46,852 nucleotides of DNA from Reyranella sp. (GTDB lineage: Bacteria; Pseudomonadota; Alphaproteobacteria; Reyranellales; Reyranellaceae), in assembly GCA_019750135.1 (NCBI GenBank), contig JAIEOV010000102.1:1-46852 (forward strand), given 5' to 3'. Positions 24,643 through 33,051 of this stretch are shown here, one piece after another (position 1 is the first letter of the stretch; every line of letters starts with the position of its first letter). Below the pieces are notes generated by a model. It did no database searches and was not told where the DNA came from. It saw nothing but the letters and a program-made list of their open reading frames with translations. Made by a program: the position numbers and the translations under genes.

Positions 24643-25623
24643 ATGTTTGACATCGGACGGCGATCCGCCCTGAAGCTGGCGGCCGGGCTAGCGGTTATCC
24701 CATCGGTCGGGCGTGCGCAGCAGCCTGCCAAGATCACCATCGCGACGGGCGTGGATCCCTCGTTCTCGGCGTACTACGTCGCGAAGGAGTCCGGCATCTT
24801 CACCAAGAACGGGTTGGAGGTGCAGCTCAACACCGGGCCGAGCGGCTCGGCGATGGTGGCGCTGCTGATCCAGAACCAGGTCCAATCGGCATTCGGCGCG
24901 GAGCAGGCGGGCCTGCTCAATCACGCCCTCGACCCGAACGTCGTGGTGGCGGCCGAGGGCGCCATGCTGGCGCGCTGGTACGGCATCGTGGGCAAGGAGA
25001 TCGCCAGCATGGACGCCCTCAAGGGCAAGCGCCTGGGGATTGCCCGCGGTTCGGGCAGCGAGGTGTTCTGGCTGGCTGCGGTCAACAAGCTGAAGCTCGA
25101 CCCCAAGGACTACAAGATCGTGCAGGTCGAGGCGCCGGAGATGGTCGCGGCCCTCGAACGCGGCGACATCGATGCCTACAGCGCCTGGGAGCCCTGGCTG
25201 ACGCGCGGCGCCGCAGCGGTGAAGGGCGCGCGCCTGGTCGTGGACAATGTCGGCATCATCGAAGGGCGCGTCTTCATCTATGTGAACAAGGATTGGGCGG
25301 TGAAGAACCGCGCTGCCGCAGTGTCGTTCATGCGCAGCATGGTCGAGGCAACGGATGTCATCAACACCAAGCGCGACCAGGCCGCCGCCGACGTCGCCAA
25401 GTTCCTGAAGCTCGATCTGCCGTTGACCAAGCTGCTGATGGATAAATTGACCTTCGACGTCCATCTCGACCAGCAGTCCGTCGGCAACTTCCAGATCGCC
25501 GAAGCCCAGTTGAAGAGCATCGGAAGGCTTCCCAAGCCGGTCTCCTGGAACACCCTGTTCTATCCCGATCTGCTGCGCGAGGTGGCGCCGAGCAAGGTGA
25601 ACTACAAGTTGCCGGAGGCCTGA
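24643..25623 (+). CDS. NitT/TauT-family ABC transporter substrate-binding protein (NMT1/SsuA-like)
   Basis: This 326-residue type 2 periplasmic binding protein has an N-terminus GRRSALKLAAGLAVIPSVGRA that looks like a twin-arginine signal. The mature part opens KITIATGVDPSFSAYYVAKESGIFTKNGLEV, characteristic of the NMT1/THI5/SsuA group, followed by KGKRLGIARGSGSEVFW and GDIDAYSAWEPW. It is the extracytoplasmic partner of the two preceding genes. Its stop is 12 bp from that of the convergent GntR gene. The ligand cannot be read from the sequence. Confidence 0.92.
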   Translation: MFDIGRRSALKLAAGLAVIPSVGRAQQPAKITIATGVDPSFSAYYVAKESGIFTKNGLEVQLNTGPSGSAMVALLIQNQVQSAFGAEQAGLLNHALDPNVVVAAEGAMLARWYGIVGKEIASMDALKGKRLGIARGSGSEVFWLAAVNKLKLDPKDYKIVQVEAPEMVAALERGDIDAYSAWEPWLTRGAAAVKGARLVVDNVGIIEGRVFIYVNKDWAVKNRAAAVSFMRSMVEATDVINTKRDQAAADVAKFLKLDLPLTKLLMDKLTFDVHLDQQSVGNFQIAEAQLKSIGRLPKPVSWNTLFYPDLLREVAPSKVNYKLPEA

Positions 25624-25635
25624 TCGGCGGGATCT

Positions 25636-26382
25636 TTAGAGGTCGTCGAAGGTCGCCCCGGCGTCGCCGGGCACGGCATAGGCCGATTCGGCCAGCGCTT
25701 TTGCGATCACGCCGTGGGCGCGCTTCATGAGCTGTTCGGCGCGCCGCCGGGCGAGGTTCACCTCGCCGGCAAGAACGGCCTCGGCCACTTCGCTGTGGCC
25801 CTCGAGCGACATCGACAGCATCTCGTGGGTCTGCAGATGGGCAAGGTAGCGATAGCGCAACGCCTGCTTCTCGATGCCGGCGACGACGCGGATGAGCGTC
25901 TGGTTCTGCGAGGCGGCGTGAACGGCTCGGGTGAAGGCGACGTTGTGCTTGAAGAAGGTCGGCACATCCTTCGCCTTGAACGCCTTGTTCATCCCGGCAA
26001 GATGTGACTCGATCGTCTTGCGCGCCTTCTTGTCGAGATGACGGGCCGCCTCCGCTGCGGCCAGCCCTTCCAGGCCGACACGGCAGGCGTAGACCTCGTC
26101 GAGGTCGCGCCGACCCATCGGCGTGACGCTGACACCCTTGCGCGCGGCTCGGATCACGAGGCCGTCGGCTTCGAGCATCCGGAAGACTTCGCGGACCGGC
26201 GAGCGGCTCACCCCGAAGGCGGCGCCGACTTCCTCCTCGTGGATGCGGGAACCCGGCGCCAGTTCCAGGAAGACGATGCGGTCGGACAGGATCCGGGCGA
26301 TCTCCGTGGCGATCACGGACGGCGGAACGAAGTCCGCCTGCGATAACAGCGGCGCGCGCGCCGTCATTCTAGCCGTGGACAT
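25636..26382 (-). CDS. GntR-family transcriptional regulator (FCD subfamily)
   Basis: This protein of about 248 residues has an N-terminal winged helix-turn-helix (about 20-85). Conserved segments are LAPGSRIHEEEVGAAFGVSRSPVREVFRMLEADGLV and RAARKGVSVTP. An all-helical FCD ligand domain follows, with the metal/ligand-type pattern D-E-V-Y and HNVAFTRAVHAAS. Such proteins bind palindromes with a TGTATACA-like core and are released by a pathway intermediate. It is the last gene of the crotonase-hyuA-hyuB operon, so operator 2 would give autoregulation. Possible starts are GTG 26388, ATG 26382 and ATG 26367; the first two overlap the SDR gene. Confidence 0.92.
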   Translation of the reverse strand: MSTARMTARAPLLSQADFVPPSVIATEIARILSDRIVFLELAPGSRIHEEEVGAAFGVSRSPVREVFRMLEADGLVIRAARKGVSVTPMGRRDLDEVYACRVGLEGLAAAEAARHLDKKARKTIESHLAGMNKAFKAKDVPTFFKHNVAFTRAVHAASQNQTLIRVVAGIEKQALRYRYLAHLQTHEMLSMSLEGHSEVAEAVLAGEVNLARRRAEQLMKRAHGVIAKALAESAYAVPGDAGATFDDL

Positions 26383-27109
26383 AGCCACCGTCGGCGATGA
26401 CGGTCTCGCCCGTCATGTAGGAGGCGGCGTCGGAGACGAGAAACATCGCCATCTTGGCAATTTCCTCCGCCGTGCCCCAGCGGCCGAGCGGAACGCGCGC
26501 CAGGCCTCGGTCACCGGACTGGCCTTCCTTCGCCGTCTGCTGGGTCATGCGCGTGAGAGAGCGCCCCGGTGCCAGGCAGACGACGCGAACGCCGTAGGGG
26601 CCCCATTCCACCGCGGCCGACTTGGTGAGCTGCGATATGGCGGCCTTGGCGGCGGCATAGACCGCCCGGTTCTCACCGCCCGAAAAGGCCGTCTGCGAAC
26701 CGATCGACAGGATGACGCCACGCCGTCGCTCGACCATACCGCGGCCGATCAGCTGGATCAGGCGCAAGGCCCCGATGAAGTCGATGTCGATCGTGCGCCG
26801 GACTTCCTCGAGGCTGGTTTCCAGCAGCGGCTTCGCGACCAGCACGCCGGCATTGTTGACGAGAATGTCGACCGGCCCTGCGGCTTTGGCCAGGCCTTCC
26901 ACGGACACGGGATCGGCCTGATCGAAGACGTGGGCCTCGGCACCGTACCGTGACGCGACAGCGGCAAGCGGCTGCTCTTCGATGTCGGCCAGCACCAACC
27001 GCGCGCCGGCGGCGTGAAAGAGGCCCGCCATGGCTGCGCCGAAGCCGTTGGCGGCGCCGGTCACCAGGATGCGCCGGTCCGTGAAATCCAGCTCGCGTGC
27101 CAGGCTCAC
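26369..27109 (-). CDS. Short-chain dehydrogenase/reductase
   Basis: This 246-residue classical SDR has the NAD(P)-binding TGAANGFG (residues 17-24), NNAG (85-88) and the catalytic Ser138, Tyr151, Lys155 triad (YAAAK). The C-terminal SDAASYMTGETVIADGG is the usual family end. An acidic residue at the end of beta-2 (LADIEE) favours NAD over NADP. It would oxidise an alcohol or reduce a ketone intermediate. It starts with GTG, overlapping the epimerase stop (GTGA), so it is translationally coupled inside the operon. Confidence 0.92.
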   Translation of the reverse strand: MSLARELDFTDRRILVTGAANGFGAAMAGLFHAAGARLVLADIEEQPLAAVASRYGAEAHVFDQADPVSVEGLAKAAGPVDILVNNAGVLVAKPLLETSLEEVRRTIDIDFIGALRLIQLIGRGMVERRRGVILSIGSQTAFSGGENRAVYAAAKAAISQLTKSAAVEWGPYGVRVVCLAPGRSLTRMTQQTAKEGQSGDRGLARVPLGRWGTAEEIAKMAMFLVSDAASYMTGETVIADGGYVHG

Positions 27110-28044
27110 GAAACCCCTCGCTCGATCACCCAGTTGCGCGTGGCGGCCGCGCCGTCTGCAATCGACGTCGCGGGGGAGAAGCCGAGATCGCGCCGGGCCG
27201 CATCGATGACGAGCGGGCCGAGGCCGAACGTGTTCCAGGCAAGGCCCTGTGGATCCAGCACGGCCTCTGCCGCCGGAACGACTTTCCGGACCTGTTCCAC
27301 GATTTCCGGGAGGCTTTGCGCACGGCCCGGGCCGACATTGTAGACACGCTGCGGCAAGGTCGGTGTATCGAGGGCGCCGCGAACAGCGCCGGCAACGTCG
27401 TCGATGAAAACATGCTGGCGTGTACGACCGGTCGCCGGATGGATGCGGCTGACGCGGCCGGCCAAGCCGTCCTCGATGAGCGTGCGGATCATGCAGGATG
27501 TCGTCCGGCCGGCGCCGTAGCAGGAAGCGATGCGAAGCGCAACGGCGTCGACCCCGTGCTCGGCGTGATAGGCGTGGATCAGGGACTCGCCCGCGGCCTT
27601 GCTGGCGCCGTACACCGTGTCGGGACGAAGGGGCGAGTCTTCATCGACGGGCGTCAGGTCCGGCCGATTGCCATAGGCGACGATCGAGGAGAACCAGATG
27701 ATTCGCCCGAGGCGATGGATGCGCGCCGCCTCGAGGAGGCCGGCCAGACCTGAAAGATTGATCTCGCAGACGCGACTCGGATTATCCCTGAGCAGCATCG
27801 GCCCCGAAATCCCGCCGGCGTGCACGACGCGACGGATGCCGAAGCGCACGATCGCTTCGTGCCACCGGCTCGGATCCGGCAGGTCGTGGGCAAAGAAAGG
27901 AACGGACAGTCGGTCGAGATCCAGGTCCGGTGGCCGCACTCGATCGGCCGCCACGACCGGAATGCCATCGGCCACGAGCTGCCGCAGCACGGCAGCGCCG
28001 ATCATCCCGCCAACACCGGTGACGAGAACGGTTCCGTCGTTCAT
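27106..28044 (-). CDS. NAD-dependent epimerase/dehydratase family protein
   Basis: This 312-residue extended SDR shows the dinucleotide motif VTGVGGMIG (8-16) and catalytic Tyr145-x3-Lys149 in YGASK, with a preceding Ser in WFSSIVAYG. The family acts on nucleotide sugars, but members in catabolic operons also oxidise or reduce small hydroxy acids and ketones. The setting next to hydantoinase-like and SDR genes favours the latter; this is inference. The ATG at 28044 overlaps the hyuB stop (ATGA). The longer upstream frame is a shadow of hyuB. Confidence 0.88.
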   Translation of the reverse strand: MNDGTVLVTGVGGMIGAAVLRQLVADGIPVVAADRVRPPDLDLDRLSVPFFAHDLPDPSRWHEAIVRFGIRRVVHAGGISGPMLLRDNPSRVCEINLSGLAGLLEAARIHRLGRIIWFSSIVAYGNRPDLTPVDEDSPLRPDTVYGASKAAGESLIHAYHAEHGVDAVALRIASCYGAGRTTSCMIRTLIEDGLAGRVSRIHPATGRTRQHVFIDDVAGAVRGALDTPTLPQRVYNVGPGRAQSLPEIVEQVRKVVPAAEAVLDPQGLAWNTFGLGPLVIDAARRDLGFSPATSIADGAAATRNWVIERGVS

Positions 28045-30095
28045 TCGGCGGCCTCGGCGAGACGCTCTTGCGGCAGCACGACGGTCGCGATCCGCCGCAC
28101 TTCGAGCCTTTGCCCTGGTACGATCTGGAGGATCGTCAAGCCCGCCTGATCGATCGGCAGGGTGCCCACCGCTATCGACGGGTCGATGCGCAGCCACGCC
28201 CTGAGCGGCGCCGCCCGGCAGGCATCGATCTCCACCAGGTCGTCCATCTGCAGGCCTGCCGCCGAGGCGTCTCTCGGATTCAGGCGGCAGATGCGACGAC
28301 GACTTACGGCGCCAGCCTCGTAGGAGTCGTCGACGAGGACAGCGGTCAGGGCAAATCGCGATTCACGCAGGCGGCGACGGAGGGCGTCGGTCGCGACCGG
28401 ATCCACCGCGCCTTTGGCGTCGAGCGCCACGCCATAGAGATCGCGCGCCGCCGTCCGCGAGACGTATCCTTCCTCGACATCCTTCTGGACGCTGTCAGGC
28501 GCCCGCAGCAGCGGGTCGCCGTAGCCTCCGCCGCCGGCCGATCGGACGACGACGACGCTGCCGTTGCCTACCGGATGGCCGGCGATCTTGCCCGGTGTGT
28601 CGAACCCTTCGACGGCGCCATCCTTCTCGATCCAGGCGCCGACCTGGACACCCGACAGCCCGCCCATCACGCCGAAGGCGGGAACGACGGCGCCGTCGGA
28701 CAGCAGCGAATAGCGCGAGTCCGGTGCCAGCACCCGCATCGAGCGCTGCATCGACAGCCCGCCGCGGGTGGTGCCGGCGCCGCCGGAGTCGGTGGCCAGG
28801 CGCGACGTCTCGACGACCAGCGGCATGCGCGTCTCGATGACCTCGCTCGACTGGACCGTGACGAGGTCACCCCAGTCGATCGTCGCCATCGCACTTGGAC
28901 CATCGCTCTCGCGGAAGGCGCCGTTGCCGCCGGCCGACCATTCGTAGTGCACCCACTCGCGGCCGCTCCGGGCGTCGTAGCCGCCGATCAGATTGTGGAA
29001 AGAGGTGCGGCAGAGATCGCCGGCCACGAGATCGGGGACCACCTGTGACAGGGCGCCGACCATCGTCGCGATGACGCGTTTGCGGATCTCGCCATGGGAG
29101 CCGGCCGGCGCCGGGCGCTGGACGTTGACGATGGACCCCGGCGGGGCATTCACCTCGATCGGACGGAACGAACCCTGGTTGAGCGGCGCCGCCGGATCGA
29201 AGACCGACTTGACTGCAATGAAGACCGACGCGGCCGTCACCGCCGCCGTCGAGTTCACGGGGAAGGGCACTTGTGGCGAGGCGCCGGTGAAGTCGGCGGT
29301 CATGCGGTCGCCGGCAACGGTGAGCGCCAGCGGCAGCAGCAACGGCTCGAAGTTGCCGCCGATGTAGGTTTCCAGGTAGTCCTCGAAGCAATAGGTGCCG
29401 TCCGGCAAGGCGGCAATGCAGGTGCGCATGCGTGCTTCCGAGCGGTCGAGATCGAGGCGCACGGCCTCGAGCAACGTGTCGACGCCGTAGCGCGCGCAGA
29501 TCTCGTGGATGCGCCGTTCGGCGACCCGGCAGGAGGCAAGGCTCGCCTGCAGATCGCCCAGCCGTTCCTCCGGCACCCGCATGTTGGAAAGGAGGATGTC
29601 GAGCGCTCCCTGATTGAAGCGGCCAGCTTCCTGGATCTTGATGGGCGGGATGCGCACGCCCTCCTGATAGATTTCGGTCGCCTTGCCCGACATGCTGCCG
29701 GGAACCATGCCGCCGACATCGGCCCAGTGGGCGCGTACCGCCGGAAAGAAGATCAGCCGGCCATCCTGGAAGACCGGGAAGATGACCGTCACGTCGTTGA
29801 GGTGCGTGCCGCCCGTGTAGGGATCGTTCGAGAGGATGACGTCGCCGGGCGCGAGATCGTGGCCGAACTTGTCCATGGCCGAGCGCACCGACCAGGGCAG
29901 GGGGACGACGTGGGAACCGATATCCTCCGATTGCGCCACCACCTGGCTGTCGGGTGCGAAGAGACCGCAGGAGAAATCCTTGGCATCGTAGATCGCCACC
30001 GAGCTCGCCGTGCGGCACACCGTAGCGCGCATCTCGCGGACGATGGAGATCAGCCCCTGGGTCAGGACTTCCAGCGTTATCGGATCGATGGTCAT
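28041..30095 (-). CDS. hyuB: Hydantoinase B/oxoprolinase family protein with extra C-terminal domain
   Basis: This 684-residue beta subunit of the ATP-dependent hydantoinase/5-oxoprolinase/acetone-carboxylase superfamily has family segments GDVILSNDPYTGGTHLNDVTV, RAHWADVGGMVPGSMSG and, near residue 540, VRSAGGGGYGDPLLR. The usual family end is reached near residue 577 (DPVATDALRRRLR). About 107 further residues follow (coding roughly 28044-28364). They contain RICRLNPRDASAAGLQMDDLVEI and ILQIVPGQRLEVRRI, a pattern like a double-psi beta-barrel domain. It overlaps hyuA and the epimerase by four bases on each side. Its reaction may be amide hydrolysis or carboxylation. Confidence 0.9.
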   Translation of the reverse strand: MTIDPITLEVLTQGLISIVREMRATVCRTASSVAIYDAKDFSCGLFAPDSQVVAQSEDIGSHVVPLPWSVRSAMDKFGHDLAPGDVILSNDPYTGGTHLNDVTVIFPVFQDGRLIFFPAVRAHWADVGGMVPGSMSGKATEIYQEGVRIPPIKIQEAGRFNQGALDILLSNMRVPEERLGDLQASLASCRVAERRIHEICARYGVDTLLEAVRLDLDRSEARMRTCIAALPDGTYCFEDYLETYIGGNFEPLLLPLALTVAGDRMTADFTGASPQVPFPVNSTAAVTAASVFIAVKSVFDPAAPLNQGSFRPIEVNAPPGSIVNVQRPAPAGSHGEIRKRVIATMVGALSQVVPDLVAGDLCRTSFHNLIGGYDARSGREWVHYEWSAGGNGAFRESDGPSAMATIDWGDLVTVQSSEVIETRMPLVVETSRLATDSGGAGTTRGGLSMQRSMRVLAPDSRYSLLSDGAVVPAFGVMGGLSGVQVGAWIEKDGAVEGFDTPGKIAGHPVGNGSVVVVRSAGGGGYGDPLLRAPDSVQKDVEEGYVSRTAARDLYGVALDAKGAVDPVATDALRRRLRESRFALTAVLVDDSYEAGAVSRRRICRLNPRDASAAGLQMDDLVEIDACRAAPLRAWLRIDPSIAVGTLPIDQAGLTILQIVPGQRLEVRRIATVVLPQERLAEAAE

Positions 30096-32122
30096 TGGAC
30101 GCTCCCGTCGTGACGGCGCAGAACGAGGCAGCCGATCCGGTCGAGTGCGACAGACCAGCCCGGCGGCACGATGGTCGAAGAGCCGGCTTCCTCGATGATG
30201 GCGGGGCCCGTCACGGTCTCTCCTGGCGGCATGCGGTCGCGATCGACAACGGGCACGGCGTGGGGCTGGTCGTCGAAGATGGTCGTCCGCGTGCTCGCGA
30301 CAGCCGCTTCCATCGTGCGTCCCGCCGCCTCCACCGCCGGCAGGGCCGGCTTGTCGGACAGTCCCCAGGCAGCGATGCGGTAGCTGACGATCTCGACGGG
30401 AGCCGTCGTCGTGCCGCCGTAGCGGATCTCGTAGATCCTTTCGAAGTCGCGCACGATCTTCGTCGTGTCGGCGACATCCATGTCGACCGGGACCGACAGC
30501 TCGAAGGATTGTCCGGCGTACCGCATATCGAGGGTGGCGGCGAAGCGCCGGCGGGCCGGCGCGAAGCCTGCAGCCTCCAACTCGCGCTCGCCAGCCTCGA
30601 GCAGGCCTGAAAGCATGGCCCGGACGTCGGCGGCCGAAAGCGCATTGACCGTTGCGACCTTGGTGCGGACCAGGTCGCGGCGGACGTCGGCCACCAGCAA
30701 ACCAAAGGCCGAGAAATTTCCCGGCATCGGCGGGACGACGACGGTGCGCATGCCCAGCTCGTCGGCGATCGCTGCGGCCTGCAGCGGTCCTGCGCCGCCA
30801 TAGGACAGGAGGGCGAAGTCGCGCGGATCGATGCCACGCAGCACCGATACTTCCTTGATCGCTGCCGCCATCGACACCACGGCGATACGCAGGATGCCCT
30901 CGGCCATCCGTTCCGCCGACAGCCCGACTTCGCTGCCGAGGCGCTCAACGGCCGCCGTCGCGGCGGCGCGGTCCAGACGGATCTCCCCGCCGAGAAGCTG
31001 TTGCGTGCCGAGACGGCCCAGCACCACATTGGCGTCGGTCACCGTCGGCTCGACGCCACCGCGGCCGAAGCAGGCCGGCCCCGGAAATGCCCCCGCCGAG
31101 CGCGGACCGACCGTCAGGAAGCCCGAGGTCACCGCCGCGATGCTGCCGCCGCCGGCGCCGACCGTGTTGATGTCGATCTGCCGGATCTTGACGGGAAAGG
31201 CGCCGACCCGTCCGTCCGTCGTCATGGTGAATTCGCCGCCGCGCACCAGGCACACATCGGTCGAGGTTCCGCCCATGTCGCAGGTGATCACGTCGGGGAA
31301 ATCGGCGGCGTGGCCGACATGGCTGGCGGCGATGACACCGGCTGCCGGCCCCGAGAGCATCGACAGCACCGGCATCGATTCGACCCGGGTGGCCGGCAGG
31401 GTGCCGCCGTTCGAGGTCATGATCGAGAGCGGCGCGGAGATCGAGGACGAGGTGAGGCGGGTCTGCAGTTCCCTTAGGTACCGCCGCATGCGAGGTGCGA
31501 CGAAGGCATTGAGAGCCGTCGTCGAAAAGCGCTCGTACTCGCGGTATTCCGGCAGGACCTCTGACGAGGTCGTGACGACGGCGTCGGGCAGCAGGCGGCC
31601 GAGAATCTCCGCGGCGCGGCGTTCGTGCTCGGCGTTGGCATAGGAATGAAGGAAGCAGACGGCGACCGCCTCGACCTTCTCTTCGGCGAGCCGGCGCCCG
31701 ATTGCAGCCACCGCCTCTTCGTCGAGCGGCGCAGACACGGCGCCGTCGGGTCGCAGGCGTTCGCGTACTTCGTAGCAGCGCGATCGCGGCACCAGCGGCC
31801 GATTGGGCCGCGCCTTGATATTGTACATGGCCATGCGATTGCCGCGGCCGACCACGAGCACATCGCGATGGCCCTCGGTCGCCAGCACGGCGAGCCGCGC
31901 CCCATCCCCTTCGAGCGCCGTGTTTGTCGCCACGGTGGTGCCGTGCACGATGCGGTCCAGGTCCCCCGGCTCCAGCGACAGGCGGCCGATGCCGACCAGG
32001 ATTCCCTCCGACTGGTCGCCGGGCGTGGACGGGGTCTTGAGCACCTGCAGTCGTCCGCTCGCGCGGTCCAGGAAAACGAGGTCGGTGAAAGTCCCCCCGA
32101 CGTCAACACCCAACCAGCTCAT
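30092..32122 (-). CDS. hyuA: Hydantoinase A/oxoprolinase family protein (ATPase subunit)
   Basis: This 676-residue alpha subunit has the N-terminal phosphate-binding GVDVGGTFTDLVF, HGTTVATNTALEG, and the central ITCDMGGTSTDVCLVRGGE with GAGGGSIA. Further on are LRGIDPRDFALLSYGGAGPLQA and VPPMPGNFSAFGLL, all standard for the superfamily. The subunit uses ATP to activate a cyclic amide or a ketone. With HyuB it would form the catalytic complex in the cytosol. Hydantoin, 5-oxoproline, N-methylhydantoin and ketone carboxylation are all possible; the sequence does not decide. It follows the crotonase gene by 30 bp and overlaps hyuB (ATGA). Confidence 0.92.
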   Translation of the reverse strand: MSWLGVDVGGTFTDLVFLDRASGRLQVLKTPSTPGDQSEGILVGIGRLSLEPGDLDRIVHGTTVATNTALEGDGARLAVLATEGHRDVLVVGRGNRMAMYNIKARPNRPLVPRSRCYEVRERLRPDGAVSAPLDEEAVAAIGRRLAEEKVEAVAVCFLHSYANAEHERRAAEILGRLLPDAVVTTSSEVLPEYREYERFSTTALNAFVAPRMRRYLRELQTRLTSSSISAPLSIMTSNGGTLPATRVESMPVLSMLSGPAAGVIAASHVGHAADFPDVITCDMGGTSTDVCLVRGGEFTMTTDGRVGAFPVKIRQIDINTVGAGGGSIAAVTSGFLTVGPRSAGAFPGPACFGRGGVEPTVTDANVVLGRLGTQQLLGGEIRLDRAAATAAVERLGSEVGLSAERMAEGILRIAVVSMAAAIKEVSVLRGIDPRDFALLSYGGAGPLQAAAIADELGMRTVVVPPMPGNFSAFGLLVADVRRDLVRTKVATVNALSAADVRAMLSGLLEAGERELEAAGFAPARRRFAATLDMRYAGQSFELSVPVDMDVADTTKIVRDFERIYEIRYGGTTTAPVEIVSYRIAAWGLSDKPALPAVEAAGRTMEAAVASTRTTIFDDQPHAVPVVDRDRMPPGETVTGPAIIEEAGSSTIVPPGWSVALDRIGCLVLRRHDGSVQ

Positions 32123-32152
32123 CCGTCCGATTCTCCTGCCTGCGGTTTCCCA

Positions 32153-32956
32153 TCAACGCCCGACGAAGCGTGGCGGCCGCTTTGCAGCGAAGGCCGCTGC
32201 GCCTTCCTTGTAGTCCGTGCTGTCCATGGCGCGACCGATGAAGGCGTCGATCTCCCCGGCGCGGGCGTCGGCGGCGCCGGTCGCCAGCGCGTCGAGCACG
32301 AGCTTGGCGCCGCGGATCGACAGCGGCGCGTTTTTCGCCAGATCGGCTGCGAAGGCATGCGCCGCCGCGAGGGCGCTGCCTTGTTCGGCGGCCATGTCGA
32401 GAAGGCCCATTCGTCGGCAATCGGCAAGCTCGAAGGCATGTCCCGAGTAGAGCACACGCTTGGCGTTGGCGAGGCCGACCTGCCGCAGCAGCAGCGAGCA
32501 GTCGAGCGGCCCGTAGACGATGCCCAGACGGGCGGCGGGTATGCCCATCCGGGTGCTGCCGTCCCCGATCCGGAAGTCGCACGCCAGGGCGAGGCCGCAG
32601 CCTCCGCCCATGGCATAGCCCGACACGGCGGCGATGGTCGGCAGCTCACAGTCCCGGACGGCACGGGTCGCGCTGTCGGCGACGGCCTCGTAGGCCTCGC
32701 CCATCTTGGAATCGGCGCGCACGGTCGCGAACTCGGAGATATCGGCGCCGGCGCAGAAATTGCCGCCGGCGCCGGTCAGGACGACGGCGCGGATGCTGTC
32801 CTGGCGTCCAAGGCCGGTGAAGATCTCAGCCAGCCGCCGCCACATGGCGAGCGACACGGCGTTGCGCTTGGCCGGGCGGTTGAGCGTGACGGTGACGACG
32901 CCGTCGGTCGTCGTGACGACGATTTCCTCGGCAGGATCGGACACGAAATTCCCCAT
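32153..32956 (-). CDS. Crotonase-fold (enoyl-CoA hydratase/isomerase family) protein lacking both catalytic glutamates
   Basis: This protein of about 267 residues has the crotonase fold with both oxyanion-hole segments kept (GGNFCAGADI and GYAMGGGC). The two glutamates of true enoyl-CoA hydratases are missing: the usual GGGCE reads GGGCGLAL, and the usual PE before LG reads IPAARLGI. Hydration of enoyl-CoA is therefore unlikely. Decarboxylation, isomerisation, C-C hydrolysis or thioester hydrolysis are seen in other crotonase families. It heads the minus-strand operon. The start is either ATG 32956, five bases from operator 2, or GTG 32944, which has GGGGAA upstream. The longer frame to 32995 would run through the operator and is rejected. 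Confidence 0.88.
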   Translation of the reverse strand: MGNFVSDPAEEIVVTTTDGVVTVTLNRPAKRNAVSLAMWRRLAEIFTGLGRQDSIRAVVLTGAGGNFCAGADISEFATVRADSKMGEAYEAVADSATRAVRDCELPTIAAVSGYAMGGGCGLALACDFRIGDGSTRMGIPAARLGIVYGPLDCSLLLRQVGLANAKRVLYSGHAFELADCRRMGLLDMAAEQGSALAAAHAFAADLAKNAPLSIRGAKLVLDALATGAADARAGEIDAFIGRAMDSTDYKEGAAAFAAKRPPRFVGR

Positions 32957-32961
32957 GACAA

Positions 32962-32982
32962 TCTTGTGTACTGTATACAAGA
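32962..32982. promoter_or_regulatory. Palindromic operator 2 in the catabolic-operon/livK divergent promoter
   Basis: A 9-3-9 inverted repeat: arms TCTTGTGTA and TATACAAGA around CTG, with one arm mismatch. The flanking A and T extend it to 23 bp. It aligns with operator 1 at 16 of 21 positions, including the invariant TATACA and TGT elements. It lies almost against the crotonase start on one side and about 70 bp before the livK start on the other. It is the presumed binding site of the GntR protein encoded at the end of the operon. Confidence 0.75.
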
Positions 32983-33051
32983 TGTCGCGGCGCAAAGGGA
33001 ATGAAAGTTGCTTGGAACGTCATGGGTTCTTTGCGAAGGGCGGAGGGGACG

